DNA from: Microaerobacter geothermalis
Lineage (GTDB): Bacteria > Bacillota > Bacilli > DSM-22679
Assembly (NCBI RefSeq): GCF_021608135.1
Contig: NZ_JAKIHL010000033.1
Coordinates: 1-40,613 of the forward strand
DNA length: 40,613 nt
Direction: 5' to 3'
Part shown: piece by piece, positions 9,200 through 16,918 of the stretch
Layout of the letters: each line of letters begins with the position of its first letter
How positions within the stretch are numbered: the first letter of the stretch is position 1
Program-made: the position numbers and the translations under genes
Notes under the pieces: model-generated
Told to the model about the DNA's origin: nothing
The model's input: the letters and a program-made list of their open reading frames with translations, nothing else
Database searches by the model: none

Positions 9200-10162
9200 T
9201 TATCTGACTCCCGCCACGAAAAACTTTTCTCTTAACTTATGAAGCATATCCTGAGTCATTTTTGTCAAATCATATTCTACCTTGAAGTCCCATTCTTCCA
9301 CCGCTGCGGTTGGATCGATAGAGTTCGGCCAGCTTTCGGCAATACTCTGTCTCACCGGATCAACGTTATAATTCATTTCGAAATTCGGAATATGCTTTCG
9401 TATCTCATTTGCAAAATCCTCCGGTTCCACGCTCATGGCGGTTACGTTAAATGCATTTCTGTGTTTTAGTTTTACCGGGTCTGCTTCCATTAAGGTAATA
9501 ATGGCGTTTAACGCATCCGGCATATACATCATGTCCATGTAGGTTCCTTTGGCAATATAAGAAGTATAGCTTCCATTCTGAATCGCTTCATAATAGATTT
9601 CGACCGCATAATCGGTGGTTCCGCCCCCTGGGGGTGTCATATACGATATTAATCCCGGAAAACGAAGACCCCTGGTATCAACGCCAAATTTATTATAATA
9701 GTAGTCACAGAGCAATTCACCGGATACTTTATTTACTCCGTACATGGTTGTGGGTCTTTGGATGGTATCCTGTGGAGTATTGTCTTTTGGAGTAGAAGGT
9801 CCAAATGCTCCAATGGAACTGGGCGTAAAGAATTTACACTTCTGTTCCCTTGCCACTTCCAATGCATTGATTAATCCACCCATGTTTAAATTCCAGGCTA
9901 AAAGAGGCTTTATTTCTGCTGTGGCTGACAATAACGCCGCCAAGTGAACAATGGTATCCACCTGATATTTCTTGGCGATATCAAACATTCTTTTTGCATC
10001 TGTTACATCAAGGGTTTCAAAGGGACCAGATTGGACAATTTCGCTTTCATTCCTTCGAATATCTGTTGCGATCACATTATGGGTTCCATAGATATCCCTC
10101 AGTTTCATCACAAGTTCCGATCCGATTTGCCCCAATGCCCCTGTTACCAGTATCCTTTTCAT
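9200..10162 (-). CDS. L-threonine 3-dehydrogenase, SDR (epimerase-like) type
   Basis: 320 residues, ATG with GGGAGG 7 nt upstream. The NAD-binding G-x-x-G-x-x-G is GALGQIG (8-14), and the extended-SDR catalytic set is S115/S116, Y141 and K145 (YGVNK). The sequence carries stretches diagnostic for SDR-type threonine dehydrogenases, notably [18 protein letters not shown] and the [12 protein letters not shown] loop. It oxidises L-threonine to 2-amino-3-oxobutyrate with NAD+ in the cytoplasm. The unstable product is taken by Kbl, encoded directly upstream (51-bp gap), so both make the threonine-to-glycine pathway. This is not the zinc-dependent MDR enzyme called Tdh in B. subtilis, though the reaction is the same. 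Older annotation may call it an NAD-dependent epimerase/dehydratase or UDP-glucose 4-epimerase. Confidence 0.87.
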   Translation of the reverse strand: MKRILVTGALGQIGSELVMKLRDIYGTHNVIATDIRRNESEIVQSGPFETLDVTDAKRMFDIAKKYQVDTIVHLAALLSATAEIKPLLAWNLNMGGLINALEVAREQKCKFFTPSSIGAFGPSTPKDNTPQDTIQRPTTMYGVNKVSGELLCDYYYNKFGVDTRGLRFPGLISYMTPPGGGTTDYAVEIYYEAIQNGSYTSYIAKGTYMDMMYMPDALNAIITLMEADPVKLKHRNAFNVTAMSVEPEDFANEIRKHIPNFEMNYNVDPVRQSIAESWPNSIDPTAAVEEWDFKVEYDLTKMTQDMLHKLREKFFVAGVR

Positions 10163-10213
10163 AGGTAAGCCTCCCTATCGATGCTTTAACAATGCCAGGT
10201 TTCTCCCATTCAC

Positions 10214-11404
10214 CTAAATGATTTCCATCTCTTTTCCTACTTTTTCATAAATGGAGATCGCCTGATCGAGCATTTCTCTTGTGTGGGCTGCCGTCGGCAT
10301 ATTTCTAACTCGACCTGATCCCCTCGGAACGGTTGGGAAAACGATTGCCTTTGCATAAACCCCTTCCTCATACAACTTTCTGCTAAACTCCTGGGTCAGT
10401 TTTTCTTCTCCAATCATACAGGGAGTGATAGGAGTCTCACTTTCTCCAACCTTAAAGCCTAAATCAAGGAGTCCTTTCTTTAAATAGTTTGCGTTATCCC
10501 ATAACCGGTGCTGCAGTTCTGTACTGTTCATGAGGATGTCAATCGCTTTAATGGTTGCCGCAATATCTCCAGGCGGCAAAGCGGTGGAAAACAGGAATGG
10601 CCTACTTCTTACTTTTAACCAGTCGATTAAGTCCTTTTTCCCTGCTACATATCCGCCCACGACTCCGATCGCTTTGGAAAGCGTCCCGATCTGAAAATCA
10701 ATTTTGGCTGAAAGTCCAAAATGCTTTACCGTCCCTGCCCCATTTCCCAATACACCTGAACCATGTGCATCATCGACATAGGTAATCAGGTCAAATTCTT
10801 CTGCGATCTCTACAATTTCCGGAAGTTTGGCAATATCTCCATCCATGGAAAAAACTCCATCGGTGATGACCATGATTTTATTGTATTGTCCGGATTCTTT
10901 GGCTTCCTTTGCTTTGGTTCTCAAATCATCCATATCTGAATGATTGAAACGGATAATCTTGGCTTTGGATAATCTGCATCCATCAATGATGGAAGCGTGA
11001 TTCAACTCGTCTGACAGGATGGCATCGTTTTGATCCATCACAGCGGAAATGGCAGCCATATTGCAGTTAAATCCGGATTGGTACGCAATGGCAGCTTCGG
11101 TATGCTTAAACTCAGCCAATTTTTCTTCAAGTTTGATGTGAAGTTCCAATGTCCCATTAATTGTTCTTACTGCACCGGCACCTACTCCATATTCTCTGAC
11201 GGCTTCAATAGCAGCTTCTTTCAGTCTTTCATCCGTTGCTAGTCCCAAATAATTGTTGGATGACAAATTGATGAGCTCTTTCCCTTCAATTTTGATCACC
11301 GGTCCATTGGGACTTTCCAAAGGGTCAATCACATTGTAAAGCCCTTTGGATTTCAGCTCTGACAAATTTTCCTTTAAAAAATTTTCCAACGCTTTACTTG
11401 ACAA
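10214..11404 (-). CDS. kbl: Glycine C-acetyltransferase (2-amino-3-ketobutyrate CoA ligase)
   Basis: 396 residues from a TTG start with AAGGAGGGA upstream. It is a PLP enzyme of the alpha-oxoamine synthase family: the PLP lysine is K244 (GTLSKAIG), the PLP-ring aspartate is in YVDDAHGSG (about 209-217), and [10 protein letters not shown] is the usual N-terminal signature. It cleaves 2-amino-3-oxobutyrate with CoA to glycine and acetyl-CoA. BioF (KAPA synthase) is a close relative, but the co-operonic threonine dehydrogenase and the absence of bio genes point to Kbl. It is the first gene of the operon and is followed by tdh. Confidence 0.92.
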   Translation of the reverse strand: MSSKALENFLKENLSELKSKGLYNVIDPLESPNGPVIKIEGKELINLSSNNYLGLATDERLKEAAIEAVREYGVGAGAVRTINGTLELHIKLEEKLAEFKHTEAAIAYQSGFNCNMAAISAVMDQNDAILSDELNHASIIDGCRLSKAKIIRFNHSDMDDLRTKAKEAKESGQYNKIMVITDGVFSMDGDIAKLPEIVEIAEEFDLITYVDDAHGSGVLGNGAGTVKHFGLSAKIDFQIGTLSKAIGVVGGYVAGKKDLIDWLKVRSRPFLFSTALPPGDIAATIKAIDILMNSTELQHRLWDNANYLKKGLLDLGFKVGESETPITPCMIGEEKLTQEFSRKLYEEGVYAKAIVFPTVPRGSGRVRNMPTAAHTREMLDQAISIYEKVGKEMEII

Positions 11405-11746
11405 AAATATCCCTCCTTAATGAAAGCCTTTTCAATTAAAATCACTTCATTTGGGTTCTCTATTTATTATTACCGTTTTTGTCGTCTGTAAGTAATCAAA
11501 TGTCCATATACAGAGGACAAAAGTAAGTCCGATTATTCCCTTTTTATCAGTATTATTTACTTCTATTTTATCATATTCCATTGATTATGTACACATATGA
11601 AGGACAGTTAAAGGAAAATTAAGGCGACACCCGCAGAAAACAAGGCGTCGCCTACTTTAGTTTTATGTTCATTTTCCATCATGAACCGCCAATTTTAAGT
11701 CCTTTGAATGTAGTGTTTGTACATTGGGGCTAATATATTGGCATTA
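11405..11746. other. Intergenic region, 342 bp, upstream of kbl
   Basis: It holds the kbl-tdh promoter region (minus strand; a TATGATAAAAT-like -10 lies near 11565-11575 without a clear -35) and the hairpin described at 11622-11653. A GTCC...GGAC short inverted pair near 11498-11515 may be an operator but is too short to call. I see no gene. Confidence 0.5.
11622..11653 (-). terminator. Putative terminator of the nitroreductase gene
   Basis: AGGCGACACC (11622-11631) pairs with GGCGTCGCCT (11644-11653), 9 of 10 positions. On the minus strand a loose T-rich stretch (TTAATTTTCC) follows. It lies about 95 bp after the nitroreductase stop. Confidence 0.55.
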
Positions 11747-12379
11747 TTAAAAACTTTCATGTATCACAACTTCTTCTAAAGGAAAACGACTCGTTTGATG
11801 GGCTGGTTTTTCAGCGTATCCCAAGGTAATCATCAAGACCGGAATATACCGATCAGGAATGTTTAATTCTTCTCGTAAAGCAACAGGATCGAAACCTCCC
11901 ATGGGACAGGTATCAATATCATTGGCTTTGGCAGCCAACATGAGTTGCATCGCAGCAAAGGACGCATTGCGAATCGCTTCATGAACCCCTACATTTTCAA
12001 CATTTTGATAAACCTGTTGAATATTATTTACAATGTCATTCTTGGCCTCTTCCGTCATATAGCCGGCTTTAACAGCCTCATTATAAATCGTTTCCGCGTT
12101 CTTGTTTGCCTCCGTATCACCAAGGACAATGACCACAGCTGAAGCATCAAGAACCTGCTGTTGGCGATAGGCGATCGGGAACAACCGTTTTTTATTTTCT
12201 TCTTCCTGAACAACGATAAATTTCCAATGTTGCAAATTCCAAGACGAAGGGGCTGTCGTGGCCAATTGTAAAATTTGCTCCAACTTCTCGGAAGGGATTT
12301 TAATCCCTTTTTTATAGTTTCTTATACTGCTTCTTTCCTTCATCACATCAGCGATATTTTTTTCTTTCAAAGTTGTCAT
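11747..12379 (-). CDS. Nitroreductase family protein
   Basis: 210 residues, ATG preceded by GGAGGTG and a 6-nt spacer. It matches FMN-dependent nitroreductases: the N-terminal RSSIRNYK (FMN phosphate contact), TTAPSSWNLQHWKF, then the mid region ASFAAMQLMLAAKANDIDTCPMGGF and the C-terminal LGYAEKP. Closest in layout to Bacillus YdgI/YodC (about 200-210 residues), dimeric cytoplasmic NAD(P)H oxidoreductases acting on nitroaromatics or quinones. Monocistronic. The natural substrate is not inferable. Confidence 0.9.
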   Translation of the reverse strand: MTTLKEKNIADVMKERSSIRNYKKGIKIPSEKLEQILQLATTAPSSWNLQHWKFIVVQEEENKKRLFPIAYRQQQVLDASAVVIVLGDTEANKNAETIYNEAVKAGYMTEEAKNDIVNNIQQVYQNVENVGVHEAIRNASFAAMQLMLAAKANDIDTCPMGGFDPVALREELNIPDRYIPVLMITLGYAEKPAHQTSRFPLEEVVIHESF

Positions 12380-12486
12380 TATTTACACCTCCAAGTATGA
12401 ATAGTATTTCCAACATCTTCTAAACATAACACGACAGCTTGTAATCGATGTGACGGGCTTTTGAGGCTCCGAGATTTCAGCTATTC

Positions 12487-13173
12487 TTATTCTTCCTGTT
12501 GAGATCTTGCTGCATAAAAAGGATTTTTCCATTCCATTAGGGCTCCATAATGACAGGATTCTTCATCCTCTAGATAGTTCGCTACCACATGAACGGGTGT
12601 GCGGCCACAGCGAAGCAGGAAAGTGAGCACAGGATCCTTAAATTCACCTTTAACTACAGCTTGAAGATATTGTTCCGCCGTCATCTCATTCGCTTTCTTG
12701 TGATAGCCAGGCATTCTTCCTCCACCTAACAGTCTTTCCAATCCTTTATGAACAACAACATCATACATCGAAAACATCAGCCATTTTCCCAACCCAAATT
12801 TCCGATAGGATGGACGTACACAAATATCAACTACATAAAGCGTATTCCCGTTCGGATTATGGTTGCGAATATACCCTTGATCTGTGATTTCTTCCCATGT
12901 ATGTTCCGGATGGCTGGGATCGAAGTCAACCATGAATCCCGTCATCGAGCCAGCAATTTCGCCATCAACCTCAATACATAAAGCCCCCTCAGGGAAAAGT
13001 GTAACATGGTTTTTCAGCTGTTCTGTGTTCCACCATAACTCTTGGGGAAATGGGGGAGGAAAACTTTCCTGCTGAATCTGAATTAATCCGGGAAAGTCCC
13101 GTTCTTCATAATTTCGGATGACTGCCGGAACAGGCCGATCTTGGTCAAATACATAAATGTTCTTTCGATACAT
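12487..13173 (-). CDS. GNAT family N-acetyltransferase (YhcX N-domain-like)
   Basis: 228 residues; ATG with GAGGAGGG upstream. The GNAT core is present: beta4 YVVDICVRPSYRKFGLGKWLM (about residues 112-132) with the R-x-x-x-G-x-G acetyl-CoA pyrophosphate loop, preceded by a DGEIAGSMTG strand. The gene follows the nitrilase-like hydrolase gene by 33 bp and is co-transcribed. In B. subtilis YhcX and relatives a GNAT domain and a carbon-nitrogen hydrolase domain are fused in one chain; here they are separate genes in the reverse order. This suggests that the two act on one substrate, which is unknown. Confidence 0.85.
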   Translation of the reverse strand: MYRKNIYVFDQDRPVPAVIRNYEERDFPGLIQIQQESFPPPFPQELWWNTEQLKNHVTLFPEGALCIEVDGEIAGSMTGFMVDFDPSHPEHTWEEITDQGYIRNHNPNGNTLYVVDICVRPSYRKFGLGKWLMFSMYDVVVHKGLERLLGGGRMPGYHKKANEMTAEQYLQAVVKGEFKDPVLTFLLRCGRTPVHVVANYLEDEESCHYGALMEWKNPFYAARSQQEE

Positions 13174-13206
13174 CCTTTTCCCTCCTCTCGAGCAACTGGC
13201 CTCTCC

Positions 13207-14064
13207 TTATTTCCAATCAGGATAGAGATCCGTTCGCCGGTCACGCCAGGTGGTTACAGATCCACTCTCACGAACCTGGTATAACAGTTCTAAATCCAGA
13301 TCTGCAGTAACAATCATATCCTGATTGATTTCTCCTTCTGCCAAGATGCCGCGTGGCGGAAATGGAATATCGTTGGGTGTAATCACTGCTGCTTGACCGA
13401 AATTTGCCCGCATAAAGTCAACCGTAGGCAAAGAACCGACTGTTCCCGTAGTAACAACATAGACTTGGTTTTCTATCGCCCTCGCATGACTGGTGTAACG
13501 GACACGATGGAATCCATGTTGATCATCTGTGCAGGAAGGACAAAAAATCACATCAGCTCCCATGGCCTTAGCCATACGAACGATTTCTGGAAATTCGATA
13601 TCGTAGCAAGTTAAGATGGCGATGGATCCTTTATCGGTTTCAAATATCTGAAAGCTTTCGCCCGGAGTCATCTTCCATTCTATCACTTCCGTCGGTGTCA
13701 TATGAAGTTTGGGCTGTTCTGTGATTCTTCCATCCGGGTAAAACAAATGAGCAACATTGTATAAACGACCACCCCTTCGGATGACATGGGTGCCGCCGAT
13801 AATGTGCATGTTGGTTTGTTTTGCAAAGGATGAAAACAAATCCCGGTAACGCTCTGTGAAATCAGGTAATTCATTGATGGTTAAGGCATTTCCTTGATCG
13901 TTGCCGATAGACATCAATTGAGTTGTAAAAAACTCGGGGAATAAAACAAACTCGGCACCAAATTCCTCGGCTGTTTTAATATAATGCTCGGATTGTTTAG
14001 CAAAATCTTCAAAGGAATATATGGTGTGAAGGTGATATTGTACAGCTGAAACCCTTATTTTCAT
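13207..14064 (-). CDS. Carbon-nitrogen hydrolase (nitrilase superfamily)
   Basis: 285 residues, ATG with AGGAGGCG just upstream. The Glu-Lys-Cys triad is intact: E44 (LFPEFF), K119 (PKLHMTP) and C153 (LTCYDIEFPE). This is the nitrilase/amidase fold, cytoplasmic, hydrolysing amides or similar C-N bonds. The sequence resembles the C-terminal hydrolase half of B. subtilis YhcX more than omega-amidase or N-carbamoylputrescine amidase (inference). It is the first gene of an operon with the GNAT gene. Specific substrate unknown. Confidence 0.9.
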   Translation of the reverse strand: MKIRVSAVQYHLHTIYSFEDFAKQSEHYIKTAEEFGAEFVLFPEFFTTQLMSIGNDQGNALTINELPDFTERYRDLFSSFAKQTNMHIIGGTHVIRRGGRLYNVAHLFYPDGRITEQPKLHMTPTEVIEWKMTPGESFQIFETDKGSIAILTCYDIEFPEIVRMAKAMGADVIFCPSCTDDQHGFHRVRYTSHARAIENQVYVVTTGTVGSLPTVDFMRANFGQAAVITPNDIPFPPRGILAEGEINQDMIVTADLDLELLYQVRESGSVTTWRDRRTDLYPDWK

Positions 14065-14179
14065 AAACGCCTCCTATAGTGGAATAAAACGATTACATCT
14101 AATTTTTGTCGTATGTTTAACTATTTTACACAAATCACCTTCCGCCTGTAAATTATATCTGCGCTTCAAAATTTCACGT

Positions 14180-14203
14180 GTGATTCTTAACAGCGAGAAT
14201 CAC
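14180..14203. repeat. Inverted repeat upstream of the hydrolase gene
   Basis: GTGATTCT (14180-14187) and AGAATCAC (14196-14203) form a perfect 8-bp palindrome with an 8-bp spacer, about 115 bp upstream of the hydrolase start codon. It could be an operator for the hydrolase-GNAT operon; no regulator is assigned. Confidence 0.35.
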
Positions 14204-14370
14204 CTCTGACGGGACAAGTAATTGTTGGTAATATTCTCTTGTTTCTACAGTGAAGATTGTTGATCTATTGGCAGCAGTCAAAAAAAAGAGCAGAAACAAG
14301 ACTGGCATATCATTCTGGGGACGCAGTACATATCCGAAATTCAGGCATACTAAGTCAATCTAGCCACTAT

Positions 14371-14410
14371 GAGGCTGTCCCATAAGTTAATGAATGACTG
14401 AGGGATAGCC
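14371..14410. repeat. Possible insertion-sequence end remnant / hairpin
   Basis: GGCTGTCCC (14373-14381) can pair with GGGATAGCC (14402-14410) with one G-T wobble. The left arm reads GAGGCTGTCCCATAAGTT, which resembles the terminal repeats of several IS families. There is no transposase frame nearby. It may instead be the transcript end of the DUF438 gene, which stops 30 bp away, but no U-tract is seen. Confidence 0.3.
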
Positions 14411-14440
14411 CTGTAGTTCTCTCTTGCCGATTACAAATAG

Positions 14441-15670
14441 TCAGGATAATATACGTTTCTCTCCTTTGATGGCTTGAATCGGATCGATATTCTGTGTGAA
14501 TTCTAGGGTGCCGATATACTTTTTGTTCTCATCCCGAACAGCAAAATAACGAATATATACATATTTATCACGGAACTTGATCCAGAAATCCTCGGAATCT
14601 TTCTTCCCTGATTTGAAGTCATTCAATAGTTCTTCAACTATATGGGCACTTTTGGGTGGATGGCAATTTTGAACGGTTCGCCCGATGACAGCCTTGGTTC
14701 GTGGAAAGATTCTTTCTTTTCCTTGGGAGAAATAGCGGACAACATCTTGATCGTCAATGAAGGTAATGTCAACAGGGAGATGGTTTAATAGTAGCTCAAG
14801 CTGATTTAAGGAAAGCACTCCAGTTCCCAATTGAATATACCCTTCAGATATCGCCTTCACATTTAGTTCTTTTCTTTCAGGCATCCATATTGCGGCTGGC
14901 TCAGTTAAACAATAGCCGATTTCATCACTCTCATGGGCGATTTTAATCCATTCATCTTCGGTCAGATGATTCATGGACATCGGAAAAAGAATGTTTTCCT
15001 CCCTGTAGATCATGTCGTATATTTGCTGAATAAAGTATGCTGCACCTTCAATTACGGCTTGTTTATCCCCATTGTAGTTCATTAATTTTCGTTTTGTTTC
15101 CTTGATGGCGTCGCGGATGTAATCATCAATTCTCCACATATTTGTAGACGGTCCGTATATACTGTACTTTTCCAAGTAAGGGAAAATAAGATGCTCTTTA
15201 CGGACGTAGTGCTTATCAATATCTAGCAAAAGATTGATATCTTCCAAGAGTTTGTATATGTTATCATCAGAATCCTCTTTTGCAAACTGTTCCAAATGCG
15301 GTTGAAGCCTGGATTGTATCAATTTTTCAATTTCCCTGTTTTCCAGTTTAAACGTATGAATTGGATGTCCTGGTTCATCCTCGGGATGTTGAACGTCTTC
15401 GATCTTCCCTTTAAGAATGGACATATGCGCAGAGGATAAGCGCTGCACTTCACTTTGAGGAAGATCCCTTGATTCTAAAATGCTGCGTTGAAGTTGGGAA
15501 ATTTGAGCAACTTCCTCAACAGTGACTGTGCCGATCACTTGATCAAAACGAGCCTTAACCTCGTCCACATTTTTCCCGTTATAAAGCTCCAAAAAAATTT
15601 CTTTTAATTTCTCTTGACGTTCTGAATTTTGATGTATATGTTGTTCACGGTTATTGATCATCTCACTCAT
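14441..15670 (-). CDS. DUF438 / hemerythrin-like / PAS-like domain protein
   Basis: 409 residues. The N-terminal 80 or so residues are a DUF438 domain (LYNGKNVDEVKARFDQVIG...VAQISQLQRSI). The middle (about 105-245) is a hemerythrin HHE domain with His/Glu metal-ligand candidates in GHPIHTFKLEN, VRKEHLIFPYLEKY and REENILFPM. The C-terminal third (about 285-400) is PAS-like (LPVDITFIDDQDVVRYFSQGKERIFPRTKAVIGR..., NCHPPKSAHIVEELL). Such proteins sense or scavenge O2, NO or related species in anaerobes and facultative bacteria (family knowledge, function not proven). ATG start with AAGGAG. A strong FNR box lies about 100 bp upstream, suggesting induction without oxygen. Confidence 0.88.
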   Translation of the reverse strand: MSEMINNREQHIHQNSERQEKLKEIFLELYNGKNVDEVKARFDQVIGTVTVEEVAQISQLQRSILESRDLPQSEVQRLSSAHMSILKGKIEDVQHPEDEPGHPIHTFKLENREIEKLIQSRLQPHLEQFAKEDSDDNIYKLLEDINLLLDIDKHYVRKEHLIFPYLEKYSIYGPSTNMWRIDDYIRDAIKETKRKLMNYNGDKQAVIEGAAYFIQQIYDMIYREENILFPMSMNHLTEDEWIKIAHESDEIGYCLTEPAAIWMPERKELNVKAISEGYIQLGTGVLSLNQLELLLNHLPVDITFIDDQDVVRYFSQGKERIFPRTKAVIGRTVQNCHPPKSAHIVEELLNDFKSGKKDSEDFWIKFRDKYVYIRYFAVRDENKKYIGTLEFTQNIDPIQAIKGEKRILS

Positions 15671-15768
15671 AGAAATGCTCCTTTACTTAAATTTCAACGA
15701 CTTTGCAAATGATAATTTTTCTCATATATTGCTCATATATATAAAGTAACATGTTGTATATTCACTGA

Positions 15769-15786
15769 TTGTGATTATCGTCACAA
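15769..15786 (-). promoter_or_regulatory. FNR/CRP-type operator upstream of the DUF438 gene
   Basis: TTGTGA-TTATCG-TCACAA is a perfect palindromic match to the Fnr site TGTGA-N6-TCACA. It is centred at 15777.5. AT-rich -10 candidates (TTATAT/TATATA on the minus strand, about 15738-15744) lie at the distance expected for class II activation near -41 to -46. The start codon of the DUF438 gene is about 100 bp downstream. Confidence 0.8.
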
Positions 15787-15792
15787 AAAGCA

Positions 15793-15822
15793 GAAAAAAA
15801 TATACCCTAAGACTTCTAGGGT
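15793..15822 (-). terminator. Terminator after rlmH
   Basis: ACCCTA (15804-15809) pairs with TAGGGT (15817-15822) around a 7-nt loop. On the minus strand a T-rich tract (ATATTTTTTTCTG) follows. It lies about 140 bp after the rlmH stop and just upstream of the FNR box, so it separates the two units. Confidence 0.65.
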
Positions 15823-15961
15823 GGGTAATAACAAACTAAGGTAAAATTTTTAAACTACTGCCAAAACCTTGCTGTTTTAAGTAAAAATCCTCTGCTTGCA
15901 TACCGCTTCACGAATTTGTTCCAACGTTCTTCGATGCTTCCCTAAAAAAATGACTATATGT

Positions 15962-16441
15962 TCACTTATGGTACGGTTCACCCCGATTAATGCGAAAAGC
16001 CCGGTAAATTTGCTCCAGTAAGATTAATCTCATCAATTGATGGGGGAAGGTCATTTTGGAAAAGGAAAGTTGGAGGTCCGCCCTTTTCTTTACTTCATCT
16101 GACAGCCCTAATGATCCCCCGATGATGAAGGTGATAGAACTGGTGCCGTAAGTGGCTAGCTGGTCCAGCTTTTCAGCAAGCTGCTCGGAGGAAACCATTT
16201 TTCCCTCTATTGCCAGTGCAATGACATAGTCATCCCCTTTCAGATGGGATAATATTTTCTCTCCTTCTCTATTTTTTACCTGTTCCTCTTCTGCTTGGCT
16301 GAGGATGTCCGGGGCTTTTTCATCAGGCACTTCGATCAATTGTAATTTAGCGTAGGGAGATAACCGTTTTATATATTCATTGATACCCTGCTTCAAATAT
16401 TTCTCTTTTAATTTACCCACCGACAAAATGGTCATTCTCAT
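15962..16441 (-). CDS. rlmH: 23S rRNA (pseudouridine-1915-N3)-methyltransferase RlmH
   Basis: 159 residues from the ATG at 16441, exactly the length of the B. subtilis enzyme; GAGGGA lies upstream. The open frame runs further upstream to 16516, but that part is spacer. This SPOUT methyltransferase acts as a dimer on 70S ribosomes, using S-adenosylmethionine to methylate pseudouridine 1915. Visible family signatures are the N-terminal [17 protein letters not shown], the AdoMet-binding knot [13 protein letters not shown], and the nearly invariant C-terminus [19 protein letters not shown] followed by [12 protein letters not shown]. In Bacillales rlmH closes the walRK-htrA region, as here. Confidence 0.97.
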   Translation of the reverse strand: MRMTILSVGKLKEKYLKQGINEYIKRLSPYAKLQLIEVPDEKAPDILSQAEEEQVKNREGEKILSHLKGDDYVIALAIEGKMVSSEQLAEKLDQLATYGTSSITFIIGGSLGLSDEVKKRADLQLSFSKMTFPHQLMRLILLEQIYRAFRINRGEPYHK

Positions 16442-16568
16442 TCTTATCCCTCTTTCTTTTTCTCGCTCTCCACCATTTTCGTAACAACTGCAGCAAATCC
16501 ATCGAGATAGGTCCATTGGCTCATCCTAATGGCTTTGCCGATTGAATTAAACGATTTCATTCAATTCA

Positions 16569-16736
16569 TTACACTACCAGGAATTTAGGGATTCGATCAC
16601 AAAACTCACAGGTTGCCGGTACGGTCCAGGCAGTAAAGGAAACCTCATCTAACCGATAGAGATCGGGCGCCTCCTCATATTCATCCACGAAATAATCGAT
16701 GGCCAGTTCCAAATGTTCACTGCAGCATACAACCAT
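16569..16736 (-). CDS. Small CxxH/CxxC protein
   Basis: A 55-residue protein starting MVVCCSEHLELAIDYF and ending CDRIPKFLVV. It carries CSEH (C5, H8) and CEFC (C43, C46), the arrangement that names the CxxH/CxxC family (B. subtilis YyzF-like), which sits beside rlmH in many Bacillales. The four residues probably bind one zinc ion. The ATG at 16736 follows AAAAGGA-type sequence at a longish distance, so the start is moderately sure. It lies between htrA and rlmH and is probably co-transcribed with rlmH. The function is unknown. Confidence 0.85.
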   Translation of the reverse strand: MVVCCSEHLELAIDYFVDEYEEAPDLYRLDEVSFTAWTVPATCEFCDRIPKFLVV

Positions 16737-16884
16737 TTCTTAATCCGTCCTTTTCATTCAACATTCGTTTTTCTTTATCTTCGCTTTTCAGTTTGCATTG
16801 TCATCATCGATTTTTATCCGAATTCCATCATATCTTCGGTGTACTTCTATAACTCCCACAGAACTAAGTCTCCTTTATTATATC

Positions 16885-16918
16885 CAAAAAAGAAAACGAG
16901 CCGCAAAAATGGCCCGTT
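16885..16918 (-). terminator. Terminator of htrA
   Basis: On the minus strand AACGGGCC pairs with GGCTCGTT (one G-T wobble) around an 8-nt loop, then TTTTCTTTTTT follows. The htrA stop codon is in the first arm of the stem. Confidence 0.8.

Larger units (their letters stand above)
14065..14440. other. Intergenic region, 376 bp, with inverted repeats and no gene
   Basis: Spacer between the DUF438 gene end and the hydrolase gene start. It contains three inverted repeats: 14180-14203 (8 bp), a 10-bp TCTTGTTTCT/AGAAACAAGA pair at 14237-14246 and 14292-14301, and the IS-end-like hairpin at 14373-14410. No open frame of useful length. It looks like a place where mobile DNA once sat (inference). 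Confidence 0.5.

Noticed and set aside
14172-14180. TTTCACGTG resembling the core of a parS site
   Set aside because: Only nine bases match; the right half (GTGAAACA) is not preserved, so ParB binding is unlikely.
15840-15960. Minus-strand frame between rlmH and its terminator (..EERWNKFVKRYASRG..)
   Set aside because: About 30 codons long, opens after a stop codon, no start or ribosome-binding site. It looked like a transposase scrap but cannot be supported.
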